64,000 bases of DNA, from positions 1 to 64,000 of the forward strand of contig MPMR01000003.1 of the NCBI GenBank assembly GCA_002238605.1, in the 5' to 3' direction. Of this stretch, positions 1 to 9,440 are shown piece by piece (the first letter of the stretch is position 1; each line of letters opens with the position of its first letter). The stretch is from BD2-11 clade cluster bacterium bin43 (GTDB lineage Bacteria; Gemmatimonadota; Gemmatimonadetes; Longimicrobiales; Gaopeijiaceae). The position numbers and the translations under genes were made by a program. The notes beneath the pieces were generated by a model. That model was not told the origin of the DNA and ran no database searches. It was given only the letters and a program-made list of their open reading frames with translations.

Positions 1-1253
1 ACCCGCGCATCGCGAACCGGCCCGGCCGGGAGCGACCCGTCGGGCAGTGGGGAAGCGGCGGGGAGCGGGGCCGCGGGCGGCGCACCCGCCACACCTTCCG
101 CCACCGGTTCCCGCGATGCCACCGGATCGGCCCCTTGCGCGCGCACCTCGCCGCCCGCGGCGGTGGACTGCCCCACCGGCGTCCGGCTCGGTCCGGGGGT
201 GCGCTCCACGGCCGGCACCCGCCCACCCACATCCGGGCGCGGCTCCACACGGGTGGCCGGAAGCGCCGCTTCCGGCGGCCGCACGACCCTTCCCGGCAGC
301 TCCAGGCCCTCCACCGGCGCCGCCGCATCGGCCCGCGCGCTCACCCCCGGCCGCATCGGCTCGCGCAGGCCGGGAACCCGCGCGGTGGGCGCCCCACCGC
401 GCTCCCGCCCCACGTCCCCGCCGATACCGAGCACGGGCGTGTCCCCCGACCTCGTTCGGATCAGGGGCGTCGCCCCTTCGCCATCGGCGCGCTCCTTGAA
501 CTCGAACATGGGACGCGACGGTTCGAGCGGGCGCGTGTACACCACCCGGTCACCGCTGTATCGGTACACCGGGTAGTAGTAGGGGTCGTCGTGGATCACG
601 ACGCGGAAGTCGGTGCACCAGGCACCGTACGGGTTCCAGTCGAACATCGGCCTGAACCCGTGACACTGGTAGCAGAGGAAACGCGGATAGTCGTGGGGAC
701 CGTCAATGTCGTAGGCGACGAAGTCGAGCGCGTAATCTCCCGCCCCTTCCGGAATCAGCGACGCGACCACATCGTCCATCATCAGGAATGGATCGCGGTA
801 TGCGGCCTGCGCCACCGCGCCCAGGTTCCAGCCGCCCTCGTAGCGCGAGTAGGCGAAGCCGGAGAAATCGAGCGGCGCCGGCGACGCGACCACGAAGAGG
901 TAGCCCTTGCCCTCGTCCCCGTCCACCTGCCAATAGCGCGACTCCGGAAACAGCACCCGGTAGTCGCGCCCACCCAGCGCCACGTGGTCGTCGGTGGGGG
1001 AGCCGGGATGGAGCAGGCGCGCGAAGCCGTTGGTGTCGATATGGAAGATGCTCACGTAGGCATCGCGCGAGGCGCGGTAGAAGACACGCACCAGATCGCC
1101 CCGGCGCAGGACGGGGCTCGTGCCGCGATCCAGCCAGATGCGGGACTCCAGGGGTTCGTCCCGGACTGCGAACTGCTCCTGGGCGGCCATGGGCGCCGCA
1201 CACAGAAGCGTCAGCCCGAGTACCGGGCCAGTGGCCGACCTGGCGAACCGCAT
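1..1253 (-). CDS. Secreted DUF4384-like protein with Pro/Ala-rich tail (partial, runs off left edge)
   Basis: The frame is open from an ATG at 1253 to base 1, so at least 417 residues are visible and the C-terminus is missing. The start is supported by AGGA about six bases upstream. A signal peptide (MRFARSATG, a hydrophobic stretch, cut near MAAQE) points to export. Residues about 25-110 (YVSIFHIDTNGFARLLHP, then DYRVLFPE) resemble the DUF4384 fold found in bacterial surface and stress proteins. A Cys pair (CYQCHG) and a Tyr-rich stretch (DDPYYYPVYRYSGD) follow. From about residue 255 on, the chain is low-complexity Pro/Ala/Arg/Gly, which looks disordered. No enzymatic motif is seen and the function is unknown. 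It is transcribed away from the DUF58 gene across a 255-base gap. Confidence 0.75.
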   Translation of the reverse strand, partial: MRFARSATGPVLGLTLLCAAPMAAQEQFAVRDEPLESRIWLDRGTSPVLRRGDLVRVFYRASRDAYVSIFHIDTNGFARLLHPGSPTDDHVALGGRDYRVLFPESRYWQVDGDEGKGYLFVVASPAPLDFSGFAYSRYEGGWNLGAVAQAAYRDPFLMMDDVVASLIPEGAGDYALDFVAYDIDGPHDYPRFLCYQCHGFRPMFDWNPYGAWCTDFRVVIHDDPYYYPVYRYSGDRVVYTRPLEPSRPMFEFKERADGEGATPLIRTRSGDTPVLGIGGDVGRERGGAPTARVPGLREPMRPGVSARADAAAPVEGLELPGRVVRPPEAALPATRVEPRPDVGGRVPAVERTPGPSRTPVGQSTAAGGEVRAQGADPVASREPVAEGVAGAPPAAPLPAASPLPDGSLPAGPVRDAR

Positions 1254-1508
1254 CGTCCTGACTCTCTCCCCTGCCCGCGTGGGTGACCGGCGCAACGAAA
1301 CCCGGGTCCAATATGCTGCACCATGCGTGCCAGCGCATGAGACCGTCGCCTTCCCTAACCTATCTGACGATGAAGTCCTTCCCGCAAGTACACGTGAGCC
1401 TGATATCTTCCCTGCAAGGGCCTCGGGCGGCGCACGCCGCACGTTCGACCGATGACCGGATCCCGGCGGGCATGGCATCCTCTCTCCCGGTTTTCTACAC
1501 TACCCACC

Positions 1509-2462
1509 ATGAACGAACCCGACACATCCGCACCTGACGCCCGCCTGGGAACCGCTCCGGGCCGGCGGCGCGCCGACCTGATGGACCCGATCGCGCTGTC
1601 GGAGGTCGGCGGCCTCGAGTTCATCGCACGCGAGGTCGTGGAGGGATTCTACATGGGGCTGCACCGTTCGCCGCACCGCGGGTTCTCCGCGGAGTTCGCG
1701 GAGCATCGAGCCTACCAGGCCGGGGATGATCTGCGCTATATCGACTGGCGCATGTACGGACGCTCGGACCGATTCTACGTGAAGCAGTTCGAGGAGGAGA
1801 CCAACCTTCGCGCATACCTCCTTCTCGACAACAGCCTCTCGATGGCGTGGACGTCGCAGCCCGAGACGCTGGCCACCAAGTCGTGGTACGCGAAGCACCT
1901 TCTGGCATGCATCGCCCTTCTGCTTCTGGGTCAGGGGGACCTGGTCGGCTTCGCATCCTTCCACCACGAGATCCAGGCGCGCCTCGCACCCAGCGGAGGA
2001 CGCAAGCAGTGGCACGAGATCATTCGGCGCGTCTCGCCGCTGGAGCCCGCCGGCCTGACCTCCCCGCATTCCGCGCTGCGGGACATCGCGGGACGCCTGC
2101 GACGCCGCGGCCTGGTCGTGCTCCTGTCCGACCTCCTGATCGACCCGGAGGAAACCCGGCTGGCGCTCCGCTTTCTGAAGCACTACGGACACGAGGTGCT
2201 CGTTTTCCACATTCTGGATCCGGGGGAGCGCGAGCTGCCTCCCGCCGGAGACGTGCGCTTCTTCGATCCCGAGAGCCGCGACGAGATTCAGATCAGCGTG
2301 CCGGACATGCGCCGCGAGTACCGGGACGCCGTGGAGAGCGCGATCGCCGAGTGGGAGCGAGCGACAAAGCCGTACGGGATCGACTACTGCATGCTCGAAA
2401 CCAGCCAGCCCTTCTCGCTCGCCCTGAGGGCCTATCTGCGAAAGCGGCAGAGGCTGGGATAG
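1509..2462 (+). CDS. DUF58 domain protein (MoxR/Bat-associated)
   Basis: This 317-residue cytosolic protein has the DUF58 signature in its first half: HRSPHRGFSAEFAEHRAY, then DDLRYIDWRMYGRSDRFYVKQFEEE. A von Willebrand A-like MIDAS motif (DNSLSM) follows. Such proteins usually act with a MoxR AAA+ ATPase and Bat membrane proteins in assembling or protecting envelope or metalloprotein complexes. The BatA-like partner starts 12 bases after the stop, but no moxR gene is visible next to it. I chose the ATG at 1509; an in-frame ATG at 1452 would add 19 residues unlike the family, and neither site has a clear ribosome binding site. The family assignment is secure, but the exact role is not. Confidence 0.88.
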   Translation: MNEPDTSAPDARLGTAPGRRRADLMDPIALSEVGGLEFIAREVVEGFYMGLHRSPHRGFSAEFAEHRAYQAGDDLRYIDWRMYGRSDRFYVKQFEEETNLRAYLLLDNSLSMAWTSQPETLATKSWYAKHLLACIALLLLGQGDLVGFASFHHEIQARLAPSGGRKQWHEIIRRVSPLEPAGLTSPHSALRDIAGRLRRRGLVVLLSDLLIDPEETRLALRFLKHYGHEVLVFHILDPGERELPPAGDVRFFDPESRDEIQISVPDMRREYRDAVESAIAEWERATKPYGIDYCMLETSQPFSLALRAYLRKRQRLG

Positions 2463-2474
2463 GAGCCGGACGGC

Positions 2475-4436
2475 GTGGGCTTTCTGAACCCCCTCTTCCT
2501 CGCTGCCGCGGCGGTGGTCGCGGTCCCGCTGATTCTTCATCTCTTCCACCGCCACGAGCTGCGCCGGGTCCCGTTCCCCGCGCTGCGCTATCTGCTGCGC
2601 GCCACCCGCGATCACGCGCGCACCATCCGCATCCGCCAGCTGCTCCTGCTGCTCCTGAGAGTTGCCATCTGTCTTCTGCTGGTGCTGGCCGGAAGCCGCC
2701 TCTTCTGGAGAGGCGCCGGGGGCACCCACCAACCGACCGCGCTGGTGATCATCCTGGACAACTCGCTCAGCTCGGGGCTGATCCAGGGAGAACAGCGCGT
2801 GCTGGATCGATTGAAGGCGCTGGCCCTCGAGACCCTCGACGAGGCCGGGCCCGAGGATCGCATCTGGGTAATGAGGGCGGGGGAACCCTGGGATGTTGCA
2901 GTCCCGGGATCTCCCGTGGAGGCGCGCGCGCGCCTGCTGGAGACGCAGGTGGGCAGCGGACGAGGAGATCTCGCCGGTGCACTCGAGAGGGCCGGCGCCC
3001 TGGTCTCGGCAGCGCCGCTCGACGAAACCGAAATCCAGCTGCTGTCGGACCTGCAGGCCACCGCGTTCCCGGGCGACGCTCCCGTGCCCCTGCCCGACGG
3101 TACCCGTCTCCTTGTGTACCGCCCACCGTCCTCCACGGAGGACAACCGCTACCTCAGGGAGGTACTCGTGGGCGGGGGTCTCGCGCCCATGGCGAACGAG
3201 CGTTCCCAGGTATCCATCGCGGTGGGCGGCACGGGCGAGGGCGCCGATACCCTGGCCGTGCGGCTGGTTGCGGGAGGGCGCACGGTCGGCGCGACCACCA
3301 TAACCGCGGGATCGGAGGCGCTGCTCAGCGTGGGACCGTTCGCCGGCGGCGTGGTGGTGAGCGGGTACGCCGAGATCGACCCGGACGCGCTGCGCGGCGA
3401 CGACCGCCGCTATTTCTCGGTATCGGTGCGGCCACCGGTGGGGGTGTCGCTCCGGGGGGAGGGCGGCTTCTTTCTGGAGCAGGCGATCGAAGTGCTGGCC
3501 CGGGCCGGGCGGGCGCGGCGGACGGCGGACGCGGCAGCAGAGGTTGTCGTGAGCGTCGGTGGAGAGGGGCTGGATGGCCGGCCCGGCAGTTCCGCCGCGG
3601 TCGTGCTTCCTCCTTCCGACGCGGCCATGCTTCCCGCCCTCAACCGGCAGCTCCTGCTGGCGGAAATCCCGTGGCGCTACGAGAGCGAGACGGGCGCCGG
3701 GGAGATCGGCGTGGCCGACAGCCGCCTGCCGGTCGCTCTCGACGAGGTGCGCATCCTCCGCCGCTATCGCCTGGTGGCCAACGGAGAGGAGGCTGCGGGG
3801 CTGGTCCAGGCCACCCTCGACTCGGGCGAGCCCTGGATCGTGACCGGCACCGCGCCCGGCGGACCCTACCTGCTGGTCGGCTCTCCGATGGACGCCGAGG
3901 CCACCAGCCTGGCCGTGTCCGCCCCCATGCTGCCCCTCGTCGAGTGGATGGTGTCGCGCTGGCCTTTCCAGAGCGAGGGCAGATCGTTCACCGTCGGGGA
4001 TGTGCTGCCGATCCCGGCCGGCGTTGACGCCATCGCCGACGGCGCCGGCGTGCGGATGCCGGCCGACGCCGGCGCCCGGGTTGTCGCGCGCGCTCCGGGG
4101 CTCTATCGCCTTTTGGCCGGCGACTCCCTCGTGCAACAGGTCGCGGTCAATCCGCCCGAGGCGGAATCGATCCTCGAGGCGGTCTCGGACGACGCCCTCA
4201 GCGGCCTTCTGGGGGACGACTACGACCTGGCAGACGCGTCGTCCTGGCGCCGCTCGATCTTCGCCAGCCGGCAGGGCACCGAGATCTGGCGCTGGCTCCT
4301 GGCCGCGGCGCTGGCCCTGCTGCTCGTGGAATCCCGGGTTGCGGCAACCGGCCGGCGCGCCCGCTCCCCGGGCCACGCCGTCCTACCCGGCTCCCGCGGA
4401 CCGTCCGCCTCCGGCCCCCTTCCGCGAGCCGGATGA
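2475..4436 (+). CDS. BatA-like membrane protein with von Willebrand A-type domain
   Basis: This is 653 residues from a GTG start. The N-terminus (MGFLNPLFLAAAAVVAVP) with two membrane segments (about residues 5-25 and 55-75) and the HLFHRHELRRVPFPALRYL region is the BatA/aerotolerance N-terminal signature. A vWA-like domain begins at VIILDNSLSSG. A long, probably periplasmic region follows, and a third membrane helix (WRWLLAAALALLLVE) lies near the C-terminus. It probably forms a membrane complex with the preceding DUF58 protein. Its stop overlaps the mfd start as ATGA, so it is translationally coupled to a DNA-repair gene, which is unusual for Bat genes. Confidence 0.85.
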   Translation: MGFLNPLFLAAAAVVAVPLILHLFHRHELRRVPFPALRYLLRATRDHARTIRIRQLLLLLLRVAICLLLVLAGSRLFWRGAGGTHQPTALVIILDNSLSSGLIQGEQRVLDRLKALALETLDEAGPEDRIWVMRAGEPWDVAVPGSPVEARARLLETQVGSGRGDLAGALERAGALVSAAPLDETEIQLLSDLQATAFPGDAPVPLPDGTRLLVYRPPSSTEDNRYLREVLVGGGLAPMANERSQVSIAVGGTGEGADTLAVRLVAGGRTVGATTITAGSEALLSVGPFAGGVVVSGYAEIDPDALRGDDRRYFSVSVRPPVGVSLRGEGGFFLEQAIEVLARAGRARRTADAAAEVVVSVGGEGLDGRPGSSAAVVLPPSDAAMLPALNRQLLLAEIPWRYESETGAGEIGVADSRLPVALDEVRILRRYRLVANGEEAAGLVQATLDSGEPWIVTGTAPGGPYLLVGSPMDAEATSLAVSAPMLPLVEWMVSRWPFQSEGRSFTVGDVLPIPAGVDAIADGAGVRMPADAGARVVARAPGLYRLLAGDSLVQQVAVNPPEAESILEAVSDDALSGLLGDDYDLADASSWRRSIFASRQGTEIWRWLLAAALALLLVESRVAATGRRARSPGHAVLPGSRGPSASGPLPRAG

Positions 4437-7400
4437 ACGCGGCCGACAACGCCATTCTCGACCTGCTCGAGGCGACCGCGCCCTTCCGTTCGTTGCGGGC
4501 GCGGCTCCCGACCGCCGGCCACGAGGTGCGTCTCGGGGGCACGGCCAGCTCGCTCGGACACGCCGTGCTGGCCACCCTCGCCCGCGCGACGGGGGACCGC
4601 GTCGTCGTGCTCCTCGCCCCGTCACCGGACAGGGCGGTCGCGGCGGAGGCGGATCTGGAAGCGCTCGCGGGCCCCGATTCGGTCGCCGCCTATCCTCAGC
4701 GGGAGGCACTCCCCTACGAGAGCGACGACTTCCACATCGAGATCGAGGGGCGCCGGGTCGAGGCCGTGGAAGCCGTCTTCGGCAACCGCTGCCGCCTGCT
4801 GGTGACCACGCCGCGCGCCCTCCAGGAGCGGGCCTCCTTCCCCACCCGGCTCACCCACCTGCACCTCACCCTGCGCACGGGCGACGAGGTGGGGCTCACT
4901 GCTCTGGTGGAGAAACTGGGGGAGCGCGGGTTTCACAAGGCTCCGCTGGTGGAGGAAGTCGGTCAGTTCGCGGTGCGCGGGGGCATCGTCGACGTCTTCT
5001 CCTTCGGTTCCCCCGACCCGCTGCGCATCGAGTTCCTGGGTGACGAAATCGGATCCATGCGCCGCTTCGACATCTTCGACCAGCGCTCCACCGGGTCGGT
5101 CGCCGAGGTCCGTCTGCTCCCCGTCAGGCTGGACGACGGCGGTGGGGCGGACGCTCCCGGTCCGTCCCGCTCCCTCCTCGACCTGCTTCCCGGCGACACC
5201 CTGGTGGCACGCTGGGCGGACGACGACCTGAAGGCCTCCGCCGACCACACATGGCGAGAGGTGGAGCGGCGCCACGCCGAAGCCGTCGCGGGCGGCGACG
5301 ATCCTCCCCCGCCGGACACCGTCTGCCTCCGCCCCGGCGGCCTGCTCGAGCGGCTGGCCACCTTCCCCCGGCTGGCCCTCTCCCCTGCCGCCGACGGCCG
5401 GCTCCTCTTCGACTCGGAGGCACCCCCCGCCATCTCCCGCGACATGAAGCGGTTGAGGCAGGTGCTGCGCGACGGCGCGGCCCGCGGCGACCGGACCCTG
5501 ATCCTTTGCGACAACGACGGGCAGATCCAGCGCCTGGAGGAGATCCTGGGAGGGCAGACGCGCCTGCCCGCGGGCACCCAGCTTGCCGTGGGAGCGCTGG
5601 AGCGGGGATTCACCCTCAACGACTCGGTCCCGCGCCTGCGCATCCTCACCGATCACGAGATCTTCCTGCGCACGCGCCGCATTCGCCGGCGGCGTCGCTT
5701 TCGCGGCTCAGCCTCGCTGGAGAACGTCGCGCAACTCACCCCCGGAGACGCGGTCGTGCACATGGACCACGGCATCGGCCGCTTCCGGGGGCTGGAACAC
5801 GTCACGATCGGAGGCGAGGAGATCGAGTCGATTCTGATCGAATACGCGGGAGCGGAGTTCCTGCGCGTTCCCGTCTACCGGCTCGATCTCCTGGAACGCT
5901 GGGTCGGCAGCACCGAGGAGGCGGAGCCTCCGCCCGTGCACCGCATCGGAGGGAAGCGCTGGAAGAATCTGCGCGCCCGCACCGAGCGGGCCATCCGCAA
6001 GGTCGCCACCGAACTCCTCGAGCTGTACGCCCGCCGCGAGATGGCCCAGGGTCACGCCTTCGCTCCCGACACCCGCTGGCAGAAGGAAATGGAGTCGTCC
6101 TTCCTCTACGAGGACACGCGCGATCAGCGGCGCGTGGTTGAAGACATCAAGCGGGACATGGAGGCGGCCGCGCCCATGGACCGGCTGGTCTGCGGAGACG
6201 TGGGCTACGGCAAGACCGAGGTGGCGATTCGCGCCGCCTTCAAGGCGGTCCAGGACGGAAAGCAGGTCGCCGTGCTCGCGCCCACCACCGTGCTGGTCGA
6301 GCAGCACGCGCGCACCTTCGGAGAGCGTCTCGCCGACTACCCGGTGACGGTGGGGGCGCTGAACCGGTTTCGTAGCGCAAAGGAGACGACCCGCCTGCTG
6401 CGCGAGATCCGCCGCGGAACCCTCGACGTCGCCATCGGCACCCATCGCCTGCTCTCGAAGGATGTCGACTTCCGCGACCTCGGCCTCCTCGTCGTCGACG
6501 AAGAACAGCGATTCGGGGTCCGGCACAAGGAGCGGCTCAAGCGGCTGCGGGCCGCGGTCGACGTGCTCACGCTCACGGCCACGCCCATACCGCGCACCCT
6601 TCAGCTCTCCCTCGCCGGCCTGCGCAACTTGTCGCTCATCCGGACACCGCCCCGCGACCGGGTCCCCATCACCACCCACGTCATCCCGTGGAACGACCAC
6701 ATCCTCTACGATGGCCTGTCGCGGGAACTCGACCGGGGCGGCCAGGTCTTCTTCCTTCACAACCGCGTGCAGACCATCCACAGCACGGCCGAGAAGGTGC
6801 GCGCGCTGGCGCCGGACGCGGCCGTCGCCGTCGCCCATGGGCAGATGGGCGGCCGGCAGCTCGACCGGGTGATGCTCGATTTCGTCAACGGCGACCTGGA
6901 CGTGCTGGTCTGCACGGCCATCATCGAGAACGGCCTCGACGTCCCCAACGCCAACACGCTGATCGTCGACCGCGCCGACCGCTTCGGGCTCGCGCAGCTC
7001 TACCAGATTCGTGGCCGGGTCGGGCGCTCCGACCGCCACGCGCACTGCTACCTGGTCGTCCCCGACGGCGTTTCCAGAGACGCCATGCAGCGGGTGCGCG
7101 TACTCGAGCGCCACACCGACCTGGGCAGCGGCTACGCCGTGGCGATGCGCGACCTGGAGATGCGCGGCGCCGGCAACCTCCTCGGCGAGGACCAGTCGGG
7201 GTACGCCCAGGCGGTCGGCGTCGATACCTACATGCGTCTGCTGCGCAAGACCGTGGAGCAAATGAAGCGGGGACGGACCGAGGAGCCCGCGCCGCGCGAT
7301 CCGGAGATCTCGCTCGCCGGATCGGCCTACCTGCCGGACGGCTACGTGCCCGATTCGGGGCAGAAGCTCCACCTCTACCGCCGGCTGTCGCGCATCACGA

Positions 7401-7750
7401 CCAAGACGGAGCTCGACGAGTTCGCCGCGGAGTTGCGCGATCGCTTCGGGGCGCTGCCGCCGCCGGCCGACCGCCTGCTCGACAGCCACGTGCTGCGCCT
7501 GCTGGGCCGCGGGGCCGGCCTCCAGCGCATCCTGGTGCGCGGACGGCGGGCACGACTCACCTTCCGGGACGGCCTGGTACCCCGGCTGACCGCGCTGGAA
7601 GAGCCGCTCCGGGACCGATTGATCGCCGTGGAGGTACGCAGGATGTCGCCATTGTCGCTCGTGCTCCGCCAGGAGGGCGCCGATCCGCTGACCGCCACCC
7701 TGATCCGGGCGCTGGACCTGCTGTCGGCGAACCGCGCCAGAGCCGCCTGA
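4433..7750 (+). CDS. mfd: Transcription-repair coupling factor Mfd
   Basis: Mfd is an ATP-driven translocase that removes RNA polymerase stalled at DNA lesions and recruits UvrA. The 1105 residues match the usual family length. Visible in order are an N-terminal UvrB-like region, a CarD-like RNA-polymerase-interacting domain (about residues 437-500, PGDAVVHMDHGIGRFRGLE), Walker A GDVGYGKTE (about 588-596), DEEQ box VVDEEQRFG (about 687), motif III LTATPIPRTLQ, helicase motifs VCTAIIENGLDVPNANT and QIRGRVGRSDRHAHCYL, and a C-terminal TRCF domain. The ATG overlaps the stop of the BatA-like gene by four bases. All ATPase motifs are intact. Confidence 0.97.
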   Translation: MNAADNAILDLLEATAPFRSLRARLPTAGHEVRLGGTASSLGHAVLATLARATGDRVVVLLAPSPDRAVAAEADLEALAGPDSVAAYPQREALPYESDDFHIEIEGRRVEAVEAVFGNRCRLLVTTPRALQERASFPTRLTHLHLTLRTGDEVGLTALVEKLGERGFHKAPLVEEVGQFAVRGGIVDVFSFGSPDPLRIEFLGDEIGSMRRFDIFDQRSTGSVAEVRLLPVRLDDGGGADAPGPSRSLLDLLPGDTLVARWADDDLKASADHTWREVERRHAEAVAGGDDPPPPDTVCLRPGGLLERLATFPRLALSPAADGRLLFDSEAPPAISRDMKRLRQVLRDGAARGDRTLILCDNDGQIQRLEEILGGQTRLPAGTQLAVGALERGFTLNDSVPRLRILTDHEIFLRTRRIRRRRRFRGSASLENVAQLTPGDAVVHMDHGIGRFRGLEHVTIGGEEIESILIEYAGAEFLRVPVYRLDLLERWVGSTEEAEPPPVHRIGGKRWKNLRARTERAIRKVATELLELYARREMAQGHAFAPDTRWQKEMESSFLYEDTRDQRRVVEDIKRDMEAAAPMDRLVCGDVGYGKTEVAIRAAFKAVQDGKQVAVLAPTTVLVEQHARTFGERLADYPVTVGALNRFRSAKETTRLLREIRRGTLDVAIGTHRLLSKDVDFRDLGLLVVDEEQRFGVRHKERLKRLRAAVDVLTLTATPIPRTLQLSLAGLRNLSLIRTPPRDRVPITTHVIPWNDHILYDGLSRELDRGGQVFFLHNRVQTIHSTAEKVRALAPDAAVAVAHGQMGGRQLDRVMLDFVNGDLDVLVCTAIIENGLDVPNANTLIVDRADRFGLAQLYQIRGRVGRSDRHAHCYLVVPDGVSRDAMQRVRVLERHTDLGSGYAVAMRDLEMRGAGNLLGEDQSGYAQAVGVDTYMRLLRKTVEQMKRGRTEEPAPRDPEISLAGSAYLPDGYVPDSGQKLHLYRRLSRITTKTELDEFAAELRDRFGALPPPADRLLDSHVLRLLGRGAGLQRILVRGRRARLTFRDGLVPRLTALEEPLRDRLIAVEVRRMSPLSLVLRQEGADPLTATLIRALDLLSANRARAA

Positions 7751-7830
7751 CGCGATGCCGGGCACACCGGCGAGCGAACTCCGGGGAATCGGCGTACTAT
7801 GCACGCAGGCCTGACCATCGGGAGTGAAAC

Positions 7831-9288
7831 ATGAAGGTTCCTGTACACAGCGTCCCCCGGATCCTCGGCGCCGCCTGCCTCGCGGCGCTACCCGCGCTCG
7901 GCGGGTGCGGCGATCCTTCTCCGGGCGACGAAATCGTCGCGCGCGCCGCCGGCTACGAACTGTCCGTGGACCAGACCGCCGATCTGCTCGCGCGCCAGGC
8001 GCAGCTTCCCGACCAGGCCGACGTGGTGGAGGCCATCGCGGGCCTCTGGATCGACTACACCCTGTTCGCCGTCGCCGTCCTGGAAGACTCGACCTTCCAG
8101 CACATCGACCTGCTCCCGCTGGTGAGGCAGGAGATCGAGCAGGAGCTGGTGGCGCGCTTGCGCGCGCGCGTGATCCAGGTGGACACCGCCTTCACCGAAG
8201 AACAGCTGCGCCAGATCTACGAAGAGCAGGCGGCAGGGGTGGAACTGCGCGCGCGCCATATCCTCCTTTCGCTCGATCCGGGGGCGGACGCCCCCACCGC
8301 CGACAGCGTCATGGAGTTCGCCTCGGGCCTGCGCGAGCGAATCCTGGCGGGAGAGGATTTCGCGGCCCTGGCCGGTGAGTTCAGCCAGGATCCGGGGACG
8401 GCGATCCAGGGCGGAGACCTGGGCTCCTTCCGGCGCGGCCAGATGGTTCCGGCCTTCGACTCGGCAGCCTTCGCGCTGGCGCCCGGGGAAGTAAGCGGTC
8501 CGGTGCGCACGGGTTTCGGGGTCCACATCCTGCAGGTCGACGAGCGGATCCAGCTCCCCTTCGAAGAGGCGCGCTCCCAGTTCGAGCCGCAGCTCAAGCT
8601 GGGCCTCGTCAGCCAGGCCGAGGAGGCCTACCTGGGGCGGGTCATGAGCCGCGCCGAAATGGAGCCCGTCGACGGGGGCGCCGAGATCGCCCGTCAGTTG
8701 GCCGCGCGTCCCAGCCAGCGCCTGAGCAGCCGGGCTGCCGGCCGCGAACTCTTCCGCTTCGAGGGGGGCGCATACACGGCAGCCGACTTCCACCGCTTCC
8801 TGAGCGAGCAGGGACCTCCCCTCCGCGCACAGGTGCGCAACGCCACCGACGACCAGCTGACCGGGCTCCTCGGAAACCTCGCGCAAAGCAAGGTCCTGGT
8901 GAACGAGGCAGAGCAGGCCGGCATCTCGCTCAGCGATGCCGAGCAGGACTCGCTGCTCGTGGTCGCCCGCACCCGTTTCACGCGCGCGGCCCGCGACCTG
9001 GAGCTGACCAGCCTGACGCCGGCGGAGGGGGAATCGACGCAGGACGCCGTCGAGGCCCTCGTGCGCGGCGTAATGCAGCGCATCGTCGACGGAGACGAAA
9101 ACATTCCGGCCCTCGGACATCTCTCGTTCGCGCTGCGTGAGGAGTATCGGTCCGACGTGTACGAGAACAACTTCAACGCGGTGACGCAGCGCACCAGCGA
9201 GTTCAGGGTGATCCGGGGCCGCTCCCAGCCGATCCAGCCCCCGGACTCCCCGGTCGTGGCTCCCAACGCGCCGCCGCCCGGCAGTTGA
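7831..9288 (+). CDS. PpiC-type peptidylprolyl isomerase lipoprotein
   Basis: This is a 485-residue predicted periplasmic chaperone/prolyl isomerase. The N-terminus has a lipoprotein signal with lipobox LGGC (Cys about residue 27), preceded by a good ribosome binding site (GGGAGTGAAAC). A parvulin rotamase domain spans about residues 137-240, with RARHILL, the [17 protein letters not shown] block and [10 protein letters not shown]. SurA-like helical segments flank it, and the C-terminal tail is Pro-rich. A second SurA homologue follows directly, so the pair probably serves folding of outer-membrane proteins. It could equally be a PrsA-like general foldase. Confidence 0.9.
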   Translation: MKVPVHSVPRILGAACLAALPALGGCGDPSPGDEIVARAAGYELSVDQTADLLARQAQLPDQADVVEAIAGLWIDYTLFAVAVLEDSTFQHIDLLPLVRQEIEQELVARLRARVIQVDTAFTEEQLRQIYEEQAAGVELRARHILLSLDPGADAPTADSVMEFASGLRERILAGEDFAALAGEFSQDPGTAIQGGDLGSFRRGQMVPAFDSAAFALAPGEVSGPVRTGFGVHILQVDERIQLPFEEARSQFEPQLKLGLVSQAEEAYLGRVMSRAEMEPVDGGAEIARQLAARPSQRLSSRAAGRELFRFEGGAYTAADFHRFLSEQGPPLRAQVRNATDDQLTGLLGNLAQSKVLVNEAEQAGISLSDAEQDSLLVVARTRFTRAARDLELTSLTPAEGESTQDAVEALVRGVMQRIVDGDENIPALGHLSFALREEYRSDVYENNFNAVTQRTSEFRVIRGRSQPIQPPDSPVVAPNAPPPGS

Positions 9289-9440
9289 AGGCGATGCCCA
9301 GGCAGGTGTCCCCGAAACCTCCGGATCCCGCCGCCGCACGCTCCGGAACCCGTCGCCAGCGGGGGGTTTACACGGGATCGAAGCACGGATGTGCGTTCCG
9401 TCCCCCGCTCGATCCCCCGATCTCCGCAGGTCCATACGGT

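Noticed and set aside
135-1286. Long plus-strand open frame
   Set aside because: It is the antisense reading, in matching codon phase, of the DUF4384-like gene; its product is His/Arg/Val-rich with no family features.
1500-4376. 958-codon minus-strand open frame
   Set aside because: It lies antisense to the DUF58 and BatA-like genes, and GC-rich coding DNA often leaves the complementary phase open.
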